NCBI RefSeq assembly: GCF_023278565.1
Contig: NC_064677.1
Coordinates: 6,448,001-6,512,000, forward strand
Reading direction: 5' to 3'
From: Colletotrichum lupini
Taxonomy: Eukaryota > Ascomycota > Sordariomycetes > Glomerellales > Glomerellaceae
DNA length: 64,000 bases
This document shows, one piece after another, positions 1 through 8,724 of this stretch. Within the stretch, counting starts at the first letter, position 1. The number at the start of each line of letters is the position of its first letter. The translations under genes were made by a program, and so were the position numbers. The notes beneath the pieces were generated by a model that saw nothing but the letters and a program-made list of their open reading frames with translations, did no database searches and was not told where the DNA came from.

Positions 1-480
1 CGAGGGTGTAGAGCATGTGATGTCTAAACTCGTATCTAGATATCTTGCAATATCGACGCTAGACGTATCTTGTAGGTCGGGTCTATGTTTCAGATACTGC
101 ATCACCCGTTCCCAGTTGACTTCTTGGCCTCGGAGAAAGAATTGCGAGCGCTTCCCTGCAGCGTCGCGGTCCTCCTTTTGTCGAAGCATCACCATTACTT
201 CGGCTTCTTTAAGTTTCTTGTCTAGCTTCCACGTACTCAGTCTTGACTTGTACATCTTAGTTCTGGACGAGGTTCAGTTAGAAAGTTATAGCTGTGATTT
301 GATGTTGACTTACGTTGCATAGAAATGATAGTGGGATTCCATGATCTCGCTAACTTGTCTCAGGGATCTATTCTCATCTCGATAGAGCTTGGTAATAGTA
401 GGCTGCATACGGTGCCAATCCTTTTCAGTTGCATATGTCTTGCCCGCGCGGACACTTTGGGACTTCGAGAGGGTGCTCAT
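1..480 (-). CDS. Clr5-domain protein, 5' part, runs off the left edge
   Basis: Two exons are visible. Exon 1 is 480-314, intron 313-263 has a GTAAGT donor and CAG acceptor, and exon 2 is 262-1, still open at the edge. The chosen ATG gives a protein beginning MSTLSKSQSVRAGKTYAT. About 143 residues are seen. Residues about 17-70 fit the Clr5 domain: a Trp (EKDWHRMQPTI), LYRDENRSL, a variable VSEIMES segment, then FYATTKMYKSRLSTW after splicing and a Lys-rich LDKKLKEAE. Clr5 domains typically sit at the N-terminus of fungal proteins that later carry ankyrin or tetratricopeptide repeats; the C-terminal part is outside the window, so its partner domain is unknown. Function is not established; a DNA-binding role is often suggested for the domain. 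The splice junction restores the domain exactly, which supports the model. Confidence 0.75.
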
Positions 481-1255
481 AGTGCGGGCTATGGTCTGAG
501 ATACGGATAGTAGGCGAGCTCCGGACGAAGAAAGCAAGATTCCAAGCAGTATGAAGAGATGAGAATGATTACAAGGCGTATTTAAGTCTCTTGAAAGTTC
601 CCCAATCGAGGATATAGCGTCTAGTCTCAACGCTTGTGTGAGCAAGATTTCATGTCAGCCTTGTCGAGTTAGGTAAGTTCACTAGCATGCAAGATCGAAT
701 GGGCTTGCGGGAAGAGGCCAATTTTGAGATGTTGACTTCTCAATTTGGCAGCAGGATGGTTGCACAGGCTGGAATTTCTTCGGCCGTAAGCCGGGTAGGC
801 ATGTACGGTATGTTTAAGACATATCGTTGGAAAGAAATGGACATGATCGCGCCCTGCTGCGCCGAGTTGGGGGCACAGCATTTGGAGGCTGTGTGGACCT
901 CGCGCCTCTCCGAATCCGAAGACCGCAAATCCCCTTAACAATAATGAACTTGGCTCTCGATTCCCTTCTATAGCTACGCGATCCATGCAGTGTCTGTGAT
1001 CCACGTAAAGTGGTGTTCGCTTTGACGGCGGTCAGAATGAGATGATCGAGATCGCAGTCTGTACATTGAATCACCCGTATTACCAGCAAAGACAAGGTAT
1101 CACACCGGGACATAGTCAGTTCGCATCATTATATTTTTCGTAACATTGAACTCTTGGCTAGTTACTCGAGTGCCTTACTTGGTACTCGACTCTCGATGTA
1201 CCCCTAAATCATCATGAACTCTCCAACTCCAATCAACGCCTCAAACCCCCAAAGA
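481..1255. other. intergenic, no gene recognised
   Basis: Upstream region shared by the Clr5 gene (leftward) and the 3' side of the Gly/Gln-rich gene. Short open frames here overlap each other on both strands and none resembles a known protein. No RNA gene or repeat was seen. Confidence 0.6.
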
Positions 1256-2236
1256 TCAAAAGTATGCATGAGGCATGTTTCCCGACTCGTCATAATCCCC
1301 AAACGAATTATCCGGACCAGGCCAGCTTTGATAAAGCTCAAAGAGATCAGCAAAGGTCATCCCCGCCCCTCCTCGTCGAGCACGCGCCGCTTCCCCAAAC
1401 GCGGGACCGTACCCGTACCATCCACCTCCGTAGTGACCTGGCGGGGGTCCATAGCTCGACCGGAAGGCACCGCCGTTTCCACCGGGTCCAGAAGTTGCTG
1501 GTTCGGGGCCGGGATTGCCTTCTCCCCCACCACCACCTTGACCGCCAGGCCCATCGGTACGGCCCTGGTCAGGTTCAGGTCCAGAGCCGGAGCCGGGGCC
1601 GGGACGAGGATCGAACGAACCAGCACCGCCTCCACCGAAACTTCCAAAGATATCCCCGAACAAATCCTCAAACCGAATCTCCTCAGTCGGCCCAAAGTCA
1701 TCGTCACCCATCTCCCCAAACCCATCACCAGGGCCCAAACCAAATCCACCGCCTCTAGCATCAGCCTGCTGCTGTCTCCGCCGCCAGTGCTCTCTCTGCA
1801 GCGCTTCAAGGAACGCCCTCGCAGCAGCAGAAGCCTCTCTCACACGATCATTATCTTGTCCAGAGCCGTTCGCTTGGCTGAAGCCACCAAAAGCGGGATA
1901 CCGCGGAGGCTGATGCTGCTGCTGTTGATCGTGTTGATGCTGCTGCTCACCTTCCTCTTCTGGTTGCCATTGTGGATCGTGCCTGTGTCGCTGTTGATTC
2001 TGTTCTCGTTCTTGCTGTTGCTCTTGCCGCCGCCGCTGCTCGTTACGCAGATTCTCCTCGTAAAAGCGACCCGTACCGTAGTAGATCCCTCCGGGTAGGC
2101 CACCGACGGGTATATCCCCATGCCCATAGCCACGCTGCTGGCGGCCTCCTCCCCCTCCAGAGCCAGGGCCTTGCTGGCCGCGAGGTGTGTTCCGACCGGA
2201 GCTGGCTTCGGAGTATCCGTCGAATACGTAGGCCAT
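1256..2236 (-). CDS. Gly/Gln-rich hypothetical protein with a DnaJ-like G/F segment
   Basis: Single-exon frame of 326 residues beginning MAYVFDGYSEASSGRNTP. I do not recognise it as a named protein. Most is low complexity: Gly-rich near residues 25-45, a Gln/Glu/Arg/His-rich charged part near 60-115, an Ala/Arg helix-like stretch (REASAAARAFLEALQREHWRRRQQQ) near 130-155, then Gly/Pro/Ser-rich to the end. The segment EEIRFEDLFGDIFGSFGGGG near residue 185 looks like the Gly/Phe-rich linker of type I/II DnaJ proteins, but no J domain with HPD is present. No signal peptide or membrane segment is visible. The opposite strand also has a long frame, but the codon pattern (many C- and G-ending codons) and acidic/Gln composition favour this strand. 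It may be a disordered protein. Confidence 0.55.
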   Translation of the reverse strand: MAYVFDGYSEASSGRNTPRGQQGPGSGGGGGRQQRGYGHGDIPVGGLPGGIYYGTGRFYEENLRNEQRRRQEQQQEREQNQQRHRHDPQWQPEEEGEQQHQHDQQQQHQPPRYPAFGGFSQANGSGQDNDRVREASAAARAFLEALQREHWRRRQQQADARGGGFGLGPGDGFGEMGDDDFGPTEEIRFEDLFGDIFGSFGGGGAGSFDPRPGPGSGSGPEPDQGRTDGPGGQGGGGGEGNPGPEPATSGPGGNGGAFRSSYGPPPGHYGGGWYGYGPAFGEAARARRGGAGMTFADLFELYQSWPGPDNSFGDYDESGNMPHAYF

Positions 2237-2825
2237 TGTATCTTGATCGCTCTCGGCCTAGACCATATGAAACTTCTGAGAATTCAAGAGCTTCTTTTCT
2301 GTTGACTGATGCTGTTGGTTGTTGTTCCTGTTGTCCGGTGTGTAAGTGGAATTCCGAGGTAGGTGATATGGCAAAGTACCAAGCCTATTTATATGTTTGT
2401 CAAAGGTTGCACGAATTAGTGATTCACAGTCTCGGCTTGCTTGAGCATAGTGGTGATGTGGAAGCGTGTTTGATCGTTGATTGCCAAAGGCAAGCAGCTG
2501 TGATTCAGGAACTAAAGACACACGTCACGCGAACATGGAAGCTTTCAGCTCGGGGTATGAACTAGCATTTGTTACAAGCGCAGTAATTTGCGCCAAACGT
2601 CTATGTACTGGCTCCGATATCGTAGCGCATTGCCGCGATGAAAAATAATACGGGCTCTCGTCCCCTGCCTCAAGGGAGAGAACCGGCGTTTTATGTCTGT
2701 TTACCTGCTTTGATAGGTAAAGCCGGGTATAATAGAAAACATACATTACAGGTATCCAGGATCCGTTTAAACGTATGATGGCTCCTAAACAACGCCACGC
2801 AGAAAACAATCAAAGAAATGGGTAA
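2237..2825. other. intergenic, no gene recognised
   Basis: Lies upstream of the Gly/Gln-rich gene and downstream of the palmitoyltransferase stop; both genes run leftward. It must hold the promoter of the first and the 3' UTR of the second. No repeat or RNA gene is seen. Confidence 0.6.
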
Positions 2826-4942
2826 TTATGTCGCGGTAGTGCTTGTTTCGTTGCGCAAGGAGACGGGTCCTTGAAACCCTGTCGTTGGTCTGACGTTCTG
2901 CATTTCCATACCCTGAATGTCGACCTTCTGATCCCGGAGAGCACCGAGGCGTTGATCACCACCAATATACCTCTTCTTGAATTGGTAGTAGGTAGGAGGC
3001 CTCGGTCGGCAGAGGACGACGATCCAGTTCTTGAGCATGCTGCCCTGAGTGAAGGCTCGGAACCGCTCTGCCTTGATGAACTTGTGAGAGTTGATGTACT
3101 CTCTGGTTGTTTCGCCTCGAGCCATGAGGAAGATGTGGTAGCCCATGAGGGCAGCAGGGTATAAGAAGGCAATAAAGCCGTAGATGACCATAGCGAAGGG
3201 AACGCGGAAGTCGTCGATGGATTTACCAAAGGAAATATCGGATCGGTGCATGTGTACGAGAATGTGGCCTAGAGAGGCGCCAAGGAGGTAGAGAGAGAGG
3301 AAGGTTGCCGAGGAGACGAAAGCAAAGAAATATCGGTAATTGCGTTTTCCGACACAGTTGTTGAGCCAAACGCAGTGGTGATCGTGGGTCTCGATGCAGT
3401 TATCGCAAAGTCGGCAGTGATGAGCCCGAGGAGGCCGCCAAATGTTACATGTTCTACAATGTTTTACTGGAACTTCCATGGCGGCCGTGGCTGACTCTGC
3501 TGACTTGATCAGCGTCCAGTCGTTGGTCGGAGGCCCGAGCCGGAGAGGATCCTCTGTCGAATCAGCCGGTGGAAAGGCATGAAGGTTTCGCGGCAAAATC
3601 TATGCGCGGTTAGCTATATTTTTACCGAAGTAAGGGTGTCACAACTTACGCCTGGGTCCGACAGGGATGCGTGGAGGAACGAGGAAATGCAAATGTAGAA
3701 GACGTATCCGAAAGTGATTGGGATGGCAGGACTGATGTTATGCCATATCCAAGGGGCTGAGAAGACGAAGAATAGGACGGCGGGAATAATGATGAACAGC
3801 CCAGTGGCTACGTTGACTGGCCGATGCTTGGTGTTCTGGAATCGCCCTCCCAAGCAGAAGACAGTATTGCCTTCGAAGTACTGGAAAACATAGCCAAGGT
3901 TTGTCTTGGACTTCTTCAAGTTGTTCTTGTCGGCGGGTCTCGAAGAGTCTACGGGGTTGAGCTGCGGCGTGGATGCGGTCGATGAAAGCTTTTCGCCGCC
4001 AGGTAGAGTCCGGTTAGACTTGTTCTGGTCACTTCTGCCTGGCAGCAAGAAACTTGAGCGGAAAGATCGCGGCGATTTGATAGGGCTAGGTTGATTGCCT
4101 CGTTCTCTGAAGCCCCTGTCGACATTGACGCTCAGGTTTCGGCTATTGCGCTGGTTCCGTTGCAGCGGCGTGACGCTCTCGGACATACTACCGGCAGCAT
4201 AGTGACCATGAGTCGGGCTCGTGTTGGCGGTGATTAGATCGTACGTTCCTTGGTCGGTGTATTCGGTTCCGCGAGACGGAGGTGGTCTCATGTTGTCGTC
4301 GTCGCTAAGCTGCCGCTGGAGGCGCGCAACGGGATTCGAAACCGGGTTTGAGATGACGCTGTGCCGAGCATTTGGTCCTCCACTGGCTACAGCTGCTGCT
4401 GCGGCGGCACTCTGGTTGTGTTCGGGTGTAGGTTCGGTATCCTCCAATGTAGGTTGCTGACGGGTCGCAGGTCGTGAACCACCACGCTGGGCTTGCAGCT
4501 TTTGGGAACTCATGGGACGAAAGAAGGCTGAAGACGTAAGAGACGGAACATGACTTCGACTTGTCGAGCTAGGCGGTCTGCTGCTGATCGAACCAGCGGT
4601 ACTACCGCCTCCGATGCTTCCCCTCTTCTCGTTGAGACTGGTAATGTAATTCATTCGTGGGGGCGGACCCCGTCTCCGGCCTTCGAGGGGTCCAGACATG
4701 CCTGTCTTGGCCGTCCCTGGCCGTGACACAGTTTCTGAAGCCAGACCAGATTTTCTGCGCGGATTTTCGGACAAGGTCTGGGCTACAGCGTCCCCGCCGT
4801 CGTCGGACGCGATGTCGGTCATTCGCGACGAGATGATACTCGGCGGGCCTGGTCGGTCGGAGCGTCCAGGAAATTGGGGTTTCGGAAAGCCGCCATCGTC
4901 GGTTGGCGTGCTAGGCCCACCGGCCCGTTCTTTTGAAGTCAT
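2826..4942 (-). CDS. ERF2: DHHC protein S-acyltransferase (Erf2 type)
   Basis: Palmitoyltransferase that in yeast, with its partner Erf4, S-acylates Ras at the endoplasmic reticulum. Exon 1 is 4942-3650, intron 3649-3600 (50 nt, GTAAGT donor, GCTAAC branch, TAG acceptor), exon 2 is 3599-2826; 688 residues. Residues 1 to about 350 are Ser/Pro-rich and disordered. A first membrane pair follows (near FIIIPAVLFFVFSAPWIW and ITFGYVFYICISSF), then the DPG motif at the splice junction. The Cys-rich domain begins CRTCNIWRPPRAHHCRLCDNC, with the active site DHHC at about 504-507. Two more membrane segments follow. An in-frame ATG at 5077 would add 45 residues. I prefer 4942 because its AAAATG context is good and MTSKERAGG is a plausible N-terminus. 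The DHHC class is certain; the Erf2 name rests on architecture and the long N-terminal tail. Confidence 0.88.
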
Positions 4943-6555
4943 TTTGAGCGCTGATGTCGCAGGCGGATCGGCGGCGCAATGATGTTGGAAAGTTCGCAAG
5001 TTTCCTCCACTATAACATGTCGCTTTTTTGACGTGTTGATAAAAGGGTATCGTGAGGTTGGGAGAAGAGCTTGTCAAGAGCGGCCGGGGGGGAGGGTGGT
5101 GGTCGGTCTTGAAATCGGCGCTTTGACGTGAGGTTGTGATGACTATCGCGCGGGACGAAGGGTTCGGTAGGTTCGGAGACTGGATCGTGGAAGGTTTGGA
5201 AAAGGCCGAAGCGCAAAAGTCTGCGGTCGGAATGTGGTATTAAAAAGAGGTCGTGCAAAGGAATAGGAAAAGGCCCGTGTATTAAGGCGAGGGAGTGAGT
5301 CGGTTGGTATCGTTTGTCGTATTGTATCGTGTAGAGAGAGTGGGAGAGAGAGACGGAGAAAGGAAGGTTGGGATGGCGAGCGAGCCGTGAATGAGCGAAG
5401 CGAAGAAGACGTCGGACAAGACTCAGAGTCTCGTCTTGTGCCTGGTGTTGCTTTTTCGAGACCAGAAAGCGACCCAGTCCAGGCATGGATTGCCCAACAG
5501 CGATGGAGAAGGATTGGATTGGAGCACCGCAGCGCAAGTCGAACGGGGGGGTTTTTCTTGGGTATGCTGGGCTGGATTCGCTGCAAGGCTTTACCATACG
5601 GATACTGCGACCCAATGTAAGGGGCGGCATAACCTGGGTATCCGTGCTTTGTGCATGTGGAAGGTTGCATAGAACCCTGATTTGGTTAAGCTCAGATAGT
5701 GCAGGATGTAGCTGCCGTATGTCATCACTAACATCCCTCCGCCTGTATTACGTGTTCTTCACGATAGTGCCTGCGCTCAAGCCCCCTGCGAAACGGCTTT
5801 GGCCGCGTTTTTATGCAGGCGCCGGTGCAACTAGGCCAGGCCAATTTAATTACAATTGCCGGATCTGGGTCCCAGCTTTAAATTGCTACAGCAGCAACAG
5901 GCCAACAGCACGCGGCGCCGCGATGGCTGCAGTGCCGGGGTGATGAGATGGGGAGCACGGCGGACGAAGGAGCGTGTCTTTCGCTCAGGTACCCGTCTTC
6001 GATGCCTTTGCCCTACGGACAGTCGGACACCACCAGTACGGGATAGCAGTTAGCATGAAACGCACAGGCCATGGTTGTTCTAGCCTTTGATTTACTCTCC
6101 AGTCTCTACGAGCCTAAACTGGCGATGTTTCTCAGCCTCCCGTTCCTCCACTCTCATCGCTGATATGTGAGGAATGCTAAACCGTTGTTTTGGTCTTGCT
6201 TATATTCCGTGGCTTAAGACGCGTCTCGCCCTTCCGCTGAATGCCGTTGAACTGCTGCAACGCTGAGGGTTCCCGGAATGATCTCTTTAATCTGCTGGGT
6301 TGGTCCTCGCTCGGAACGCTTTCGCCCGAGCAGCATCGCCAGGGAAATGCTTGGGACACGGCACGAACAGGGCCAATCGCACACAATCCAAGCATGCACC
6401 GCAGTGAATGAGACGTCTTGAATCCGATCCTCATCCATGAAATTCACTGCTTCAACATGTAGGAGAATGCGATTATGCCGCCATTGTCAGCACCAATGCG
6501 GTCCCGTTCACTATCCGTACATTATGGCTTGTCTGCTCAAACATGGGATACCCTA
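4943..6555. other. ERF2 leader/promoter region and intergenic DNA
   Basis: The part near 5000-5450 is rich in purine runs on the + strand (CT-rich on the transcribed strand), as in many fungal 5' leaders. From 5450 to 6555 I see no coding gene, RNA gene or repeat. The last bases run into the 13-bp target duplication of the repeat that follows. Confidence 0.55.
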
Positions 6556-7152
6556 ACCATCTGGGGTCTAAGTACCTTGTTATCGAAGAAAGTTAATTCT
6601 TTCTAAGTTATAAGTATAAGAATATAGTTTTAATAAAATAATATAGTACTTACTTAGTACTTAAATTAAAATACTTTTTTAAGCTTATTATAAAAAAAAG
6701 ATAATTATATTACTAACTACTTACTATTAAGGTCCGTAAGTAACGCTATAGCTTTAATTATTATAGCTTTAATTACTATAACTTTAATTATAATAGCTTC
6801 GCTTATAATAAATAAAAAGTTTAATTATAAGTCCCTTAAAAGCCTCTCCTTAAGAGCTATAAGAGCTTTTAAATTAAGTTAAAATACTTATTAAAATATT
6901 AATAACTAAACTAACCTTATAATAACGACCTTAATAAAAAACTTAGTAAATAATACTAAAATCCTCGCTAATATTAAGTATAATTTATAAAATATAATAA
7001 TATAGTTATAAAGTATTATTAATATATCCTATATTAAAAAGGGTATTATTAATACTAATAAAACGAATAGGGCCGTATTAATATGGTACTTTAACTTCTT
7101 TTTATAACTTAAAAATAATTATTTTAAATAGTATTAAAAGTTTATTAAAAAG

Positions 7153-7666
7153 TGTTACGAAGGTAACTTTGTTTACCTTATTATTCGCCTTATTATCAAT
7201 ATTACGTAAGCAAACTATATACCATATTAATCTACGATTTCTGTAGATTATTATAGGTATTGATTATGTAAGCAATACTGCTTATATAAGCTTACGTGAG
7301 CAGTGGAAAGTACTGGAAGATAACTGAATAATCTGGAATTTACTCGAGGCGGAATTACGTACTACGATTACGCATTCACTTACGTATATGCTTATTAATT
7401 ATATCATAATTAATAAGCAATGGAATATTCTAGTAGGAGGTTTTTATGCCTATATGTAGGCGTGTATTTGCCTACCTAGACCTTTCGTTAAGCAAGCAAC
7501 TTCTCATATAGTAATTCAACTATATTACTCTCTTTATTACAAAAACCTCTTTTATATACGCTTATTTCCCCTATATTCATATATTCTTGCTTCTATATGA
7601 ATATTCACTTTTCATATTCTATATAAGAATATCCCGCATTACCTCGTTAAAGCTATACGTGCTAGA
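7153..7666 (+). repeat. 5' LTR of the copia element (514 bp)
   Basis: Begins TGTTACGAAGG and ends CGTGCTAGA. Identical to 12569-13082. It holds several perfect hairpins, the strongest being a 12-bp stem, GCTTATTAATTA (7390-7401) with TAATTAATAAGC (7407-7418). Others are AATCTAC/GTAGATT, ATATAGT/ACTATAT, GCCTA/TAGGC, ATTCATATA/TATATGAAT and ATATTCT/AGAATAT. Confidence 0.95.
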
Positions 7667-7680
7667 GGTTATGAGCCCAG
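7667..7680 (+). promoter_or_regulatory. primer binding site, initiator-tRNA anticodon-arm type
   Basis: GGTTATGAGCCCAG starts directly after the LTR. It is complementary to GGGCTCATAACC, the conserved anticodon stem-loop (CAT anticodon) of the initiator methionine tRNA, not to a tRNA 3' end. This is the half-tRNA priming known from Drosophila copia and relatives. Confidence 0.8.
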
Positions 7681-8137
7681 TTATTATATAACTGAGGTTT
7701 TATTTACTTAAGTGAATATTATTCACTTATCCGAGCTCTTCTATTTTTATTTACCTATATCATACCTATTATCATTTAGGTATATGCCTTTATCCGGTAT
7801 ATGCATATTCATATATTGAGATATCTTACTCCGCCCAAAATCACTTTTTCGAATTCGAAAATTCGAAATCGACCTTTATATTTAATAAAGGATTTATATA
7901 TATAAAAAGGCAGACGAAGTGTAAGTCCTTTTTATACTATATACTTACTTTTATTAAATATCTATTTATAAGAAAAAGAAGTCAAAATAGACTTTTTCTT
8001 ATATATATTTTTAGACTTAAAATAAGTCTATTTTCAAGCTTAAAAACAAGCTTGAATTCTAAGCTTAAAGTAAGCTTATTTATACTAGGAACAATACTAG
8101 TATATATTTATATTATATATATTCTAAAATATATATA
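7681..8137 (+). other. copia leader made of consecutive hairpins
   Basis: Untranslated leader between primer site and gag. Perfect stems follow one another: CAGTTAT/ATAACTG (7679-7695), AAGTGAAT/ATTCACTT (7709-7727), TTTTCGAA/TTCGAAAA (7846-7861), CCTTTAT/ATAAAGG (7873-7891), TATAAAAAGG/CCTTTTTATA (7901-7936), TATAAGAAAAA with TTTTTCTTATA (7967-8004), TAGACTTA/TAAGTCTA (8012-8030), TCAAGCTT/AAGCTTGA (8034-8055), TAAGCTTA/TAAGCTTA (8060-8078) and TATACTAG/CTAGTATA (8081-8104). No long open frame is present. Confidence 0.8.
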
Positions 8138-8671
8138 ATGGCGGATATTATCAAGGCAATTACAGGCTGCCTTATGCCTGAAAATCAACGCCTAAAAGGT
8201 AGTCAAAATTGGACTACTTGGCTTTCTACTCTTCATATTTATCTTCGACTTTTGAAATTAAATACCTATTTCGAAGTTGAAAACGAATATGAAAATATTA
8301 CTGAAGAGCAAAAAACCCAATCCTTATTATTAATAAGGCAAAATATTCAACCTGAGCCTCTTTCACTTATTTTTGATCAAATTGATCCAAAAGAGGCTCT
8401 TAATACCCTTAAAGCATCCTATGAGGGTACAGGACCAGTTCTACGTCAACAATTATACCTCGAATTCCACGCTATTAGATTGGAGCATTTTAATAGCTTA
8501 AATGAGTTTATTAGCTCATTTAAAAGCTATATTTCCAAATTAAAAAGCGTAGGAGCTATTATTGAGGATATAGACCAAAAAACGGTCTTTATATCAGCCC
8601 TAACTAATATCTTTCCGATTTGGGCTGATCGTCAAAGGTCTAATTTAAGACTTAAAGAGCCCCTACTTTAG
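8138..8671 (+). CDS. gag: copia Gag
   Basis: 177 residues from MADIIKAITG to a TAG at 8669-8671. It resembles the UBN2/Gag domain of copia polyproteins: an N-terminal WTTWLSTLHIYLR segment, a central helix with LKASYEGTGPVLRQQLYLEFHAIRL, and a late SALTNIFPIWADR. It would form the virus-like particle in the cytoplasm. No CCHC zinc knuckle is seen here or at the start of pol. The pol frame is open upstream of its first ATG and overlaps the end of gag in the -1 frame; there it reads TLEALITDILDENR, which looks like the natural continuation of Gag. So gag and pol are probably one polyprotein interrupted by a one-base difference at the C-run 8660-8663, or joined by frameshifting. Confidence 0.85.
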   Translation: MADIIKAITGCLMPENQRLKGSQNWTTWLSTLHIYLRLLKLNTYFEVENEYENITEEQKTQSLLLIRQNIQPEPLSLIFDQIDPKEALNTLKASYEGTGPVLRQQLYLEFHAIRLEHFNSLNEFISSFKSYISKLKSVGAIIEDIDQKTVFISALTNIFPIWADRQRSNLRLKEPLL

Positions 8672-8724
8672 AGGCTCTTATTACGGATATATTAGACGAA
8701 AATAGGAGAGAAATCGATACTCCT

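Noticed and set aside
1214..2098. 294-codon open frame on the + strand over the Gly/Gln-rich gene
   Set aside because: Ser/Arg/Thr-rich with an odd Leu-rich end caused by CAG/CTG runs; the minus-strand frame is longer with better codon use.
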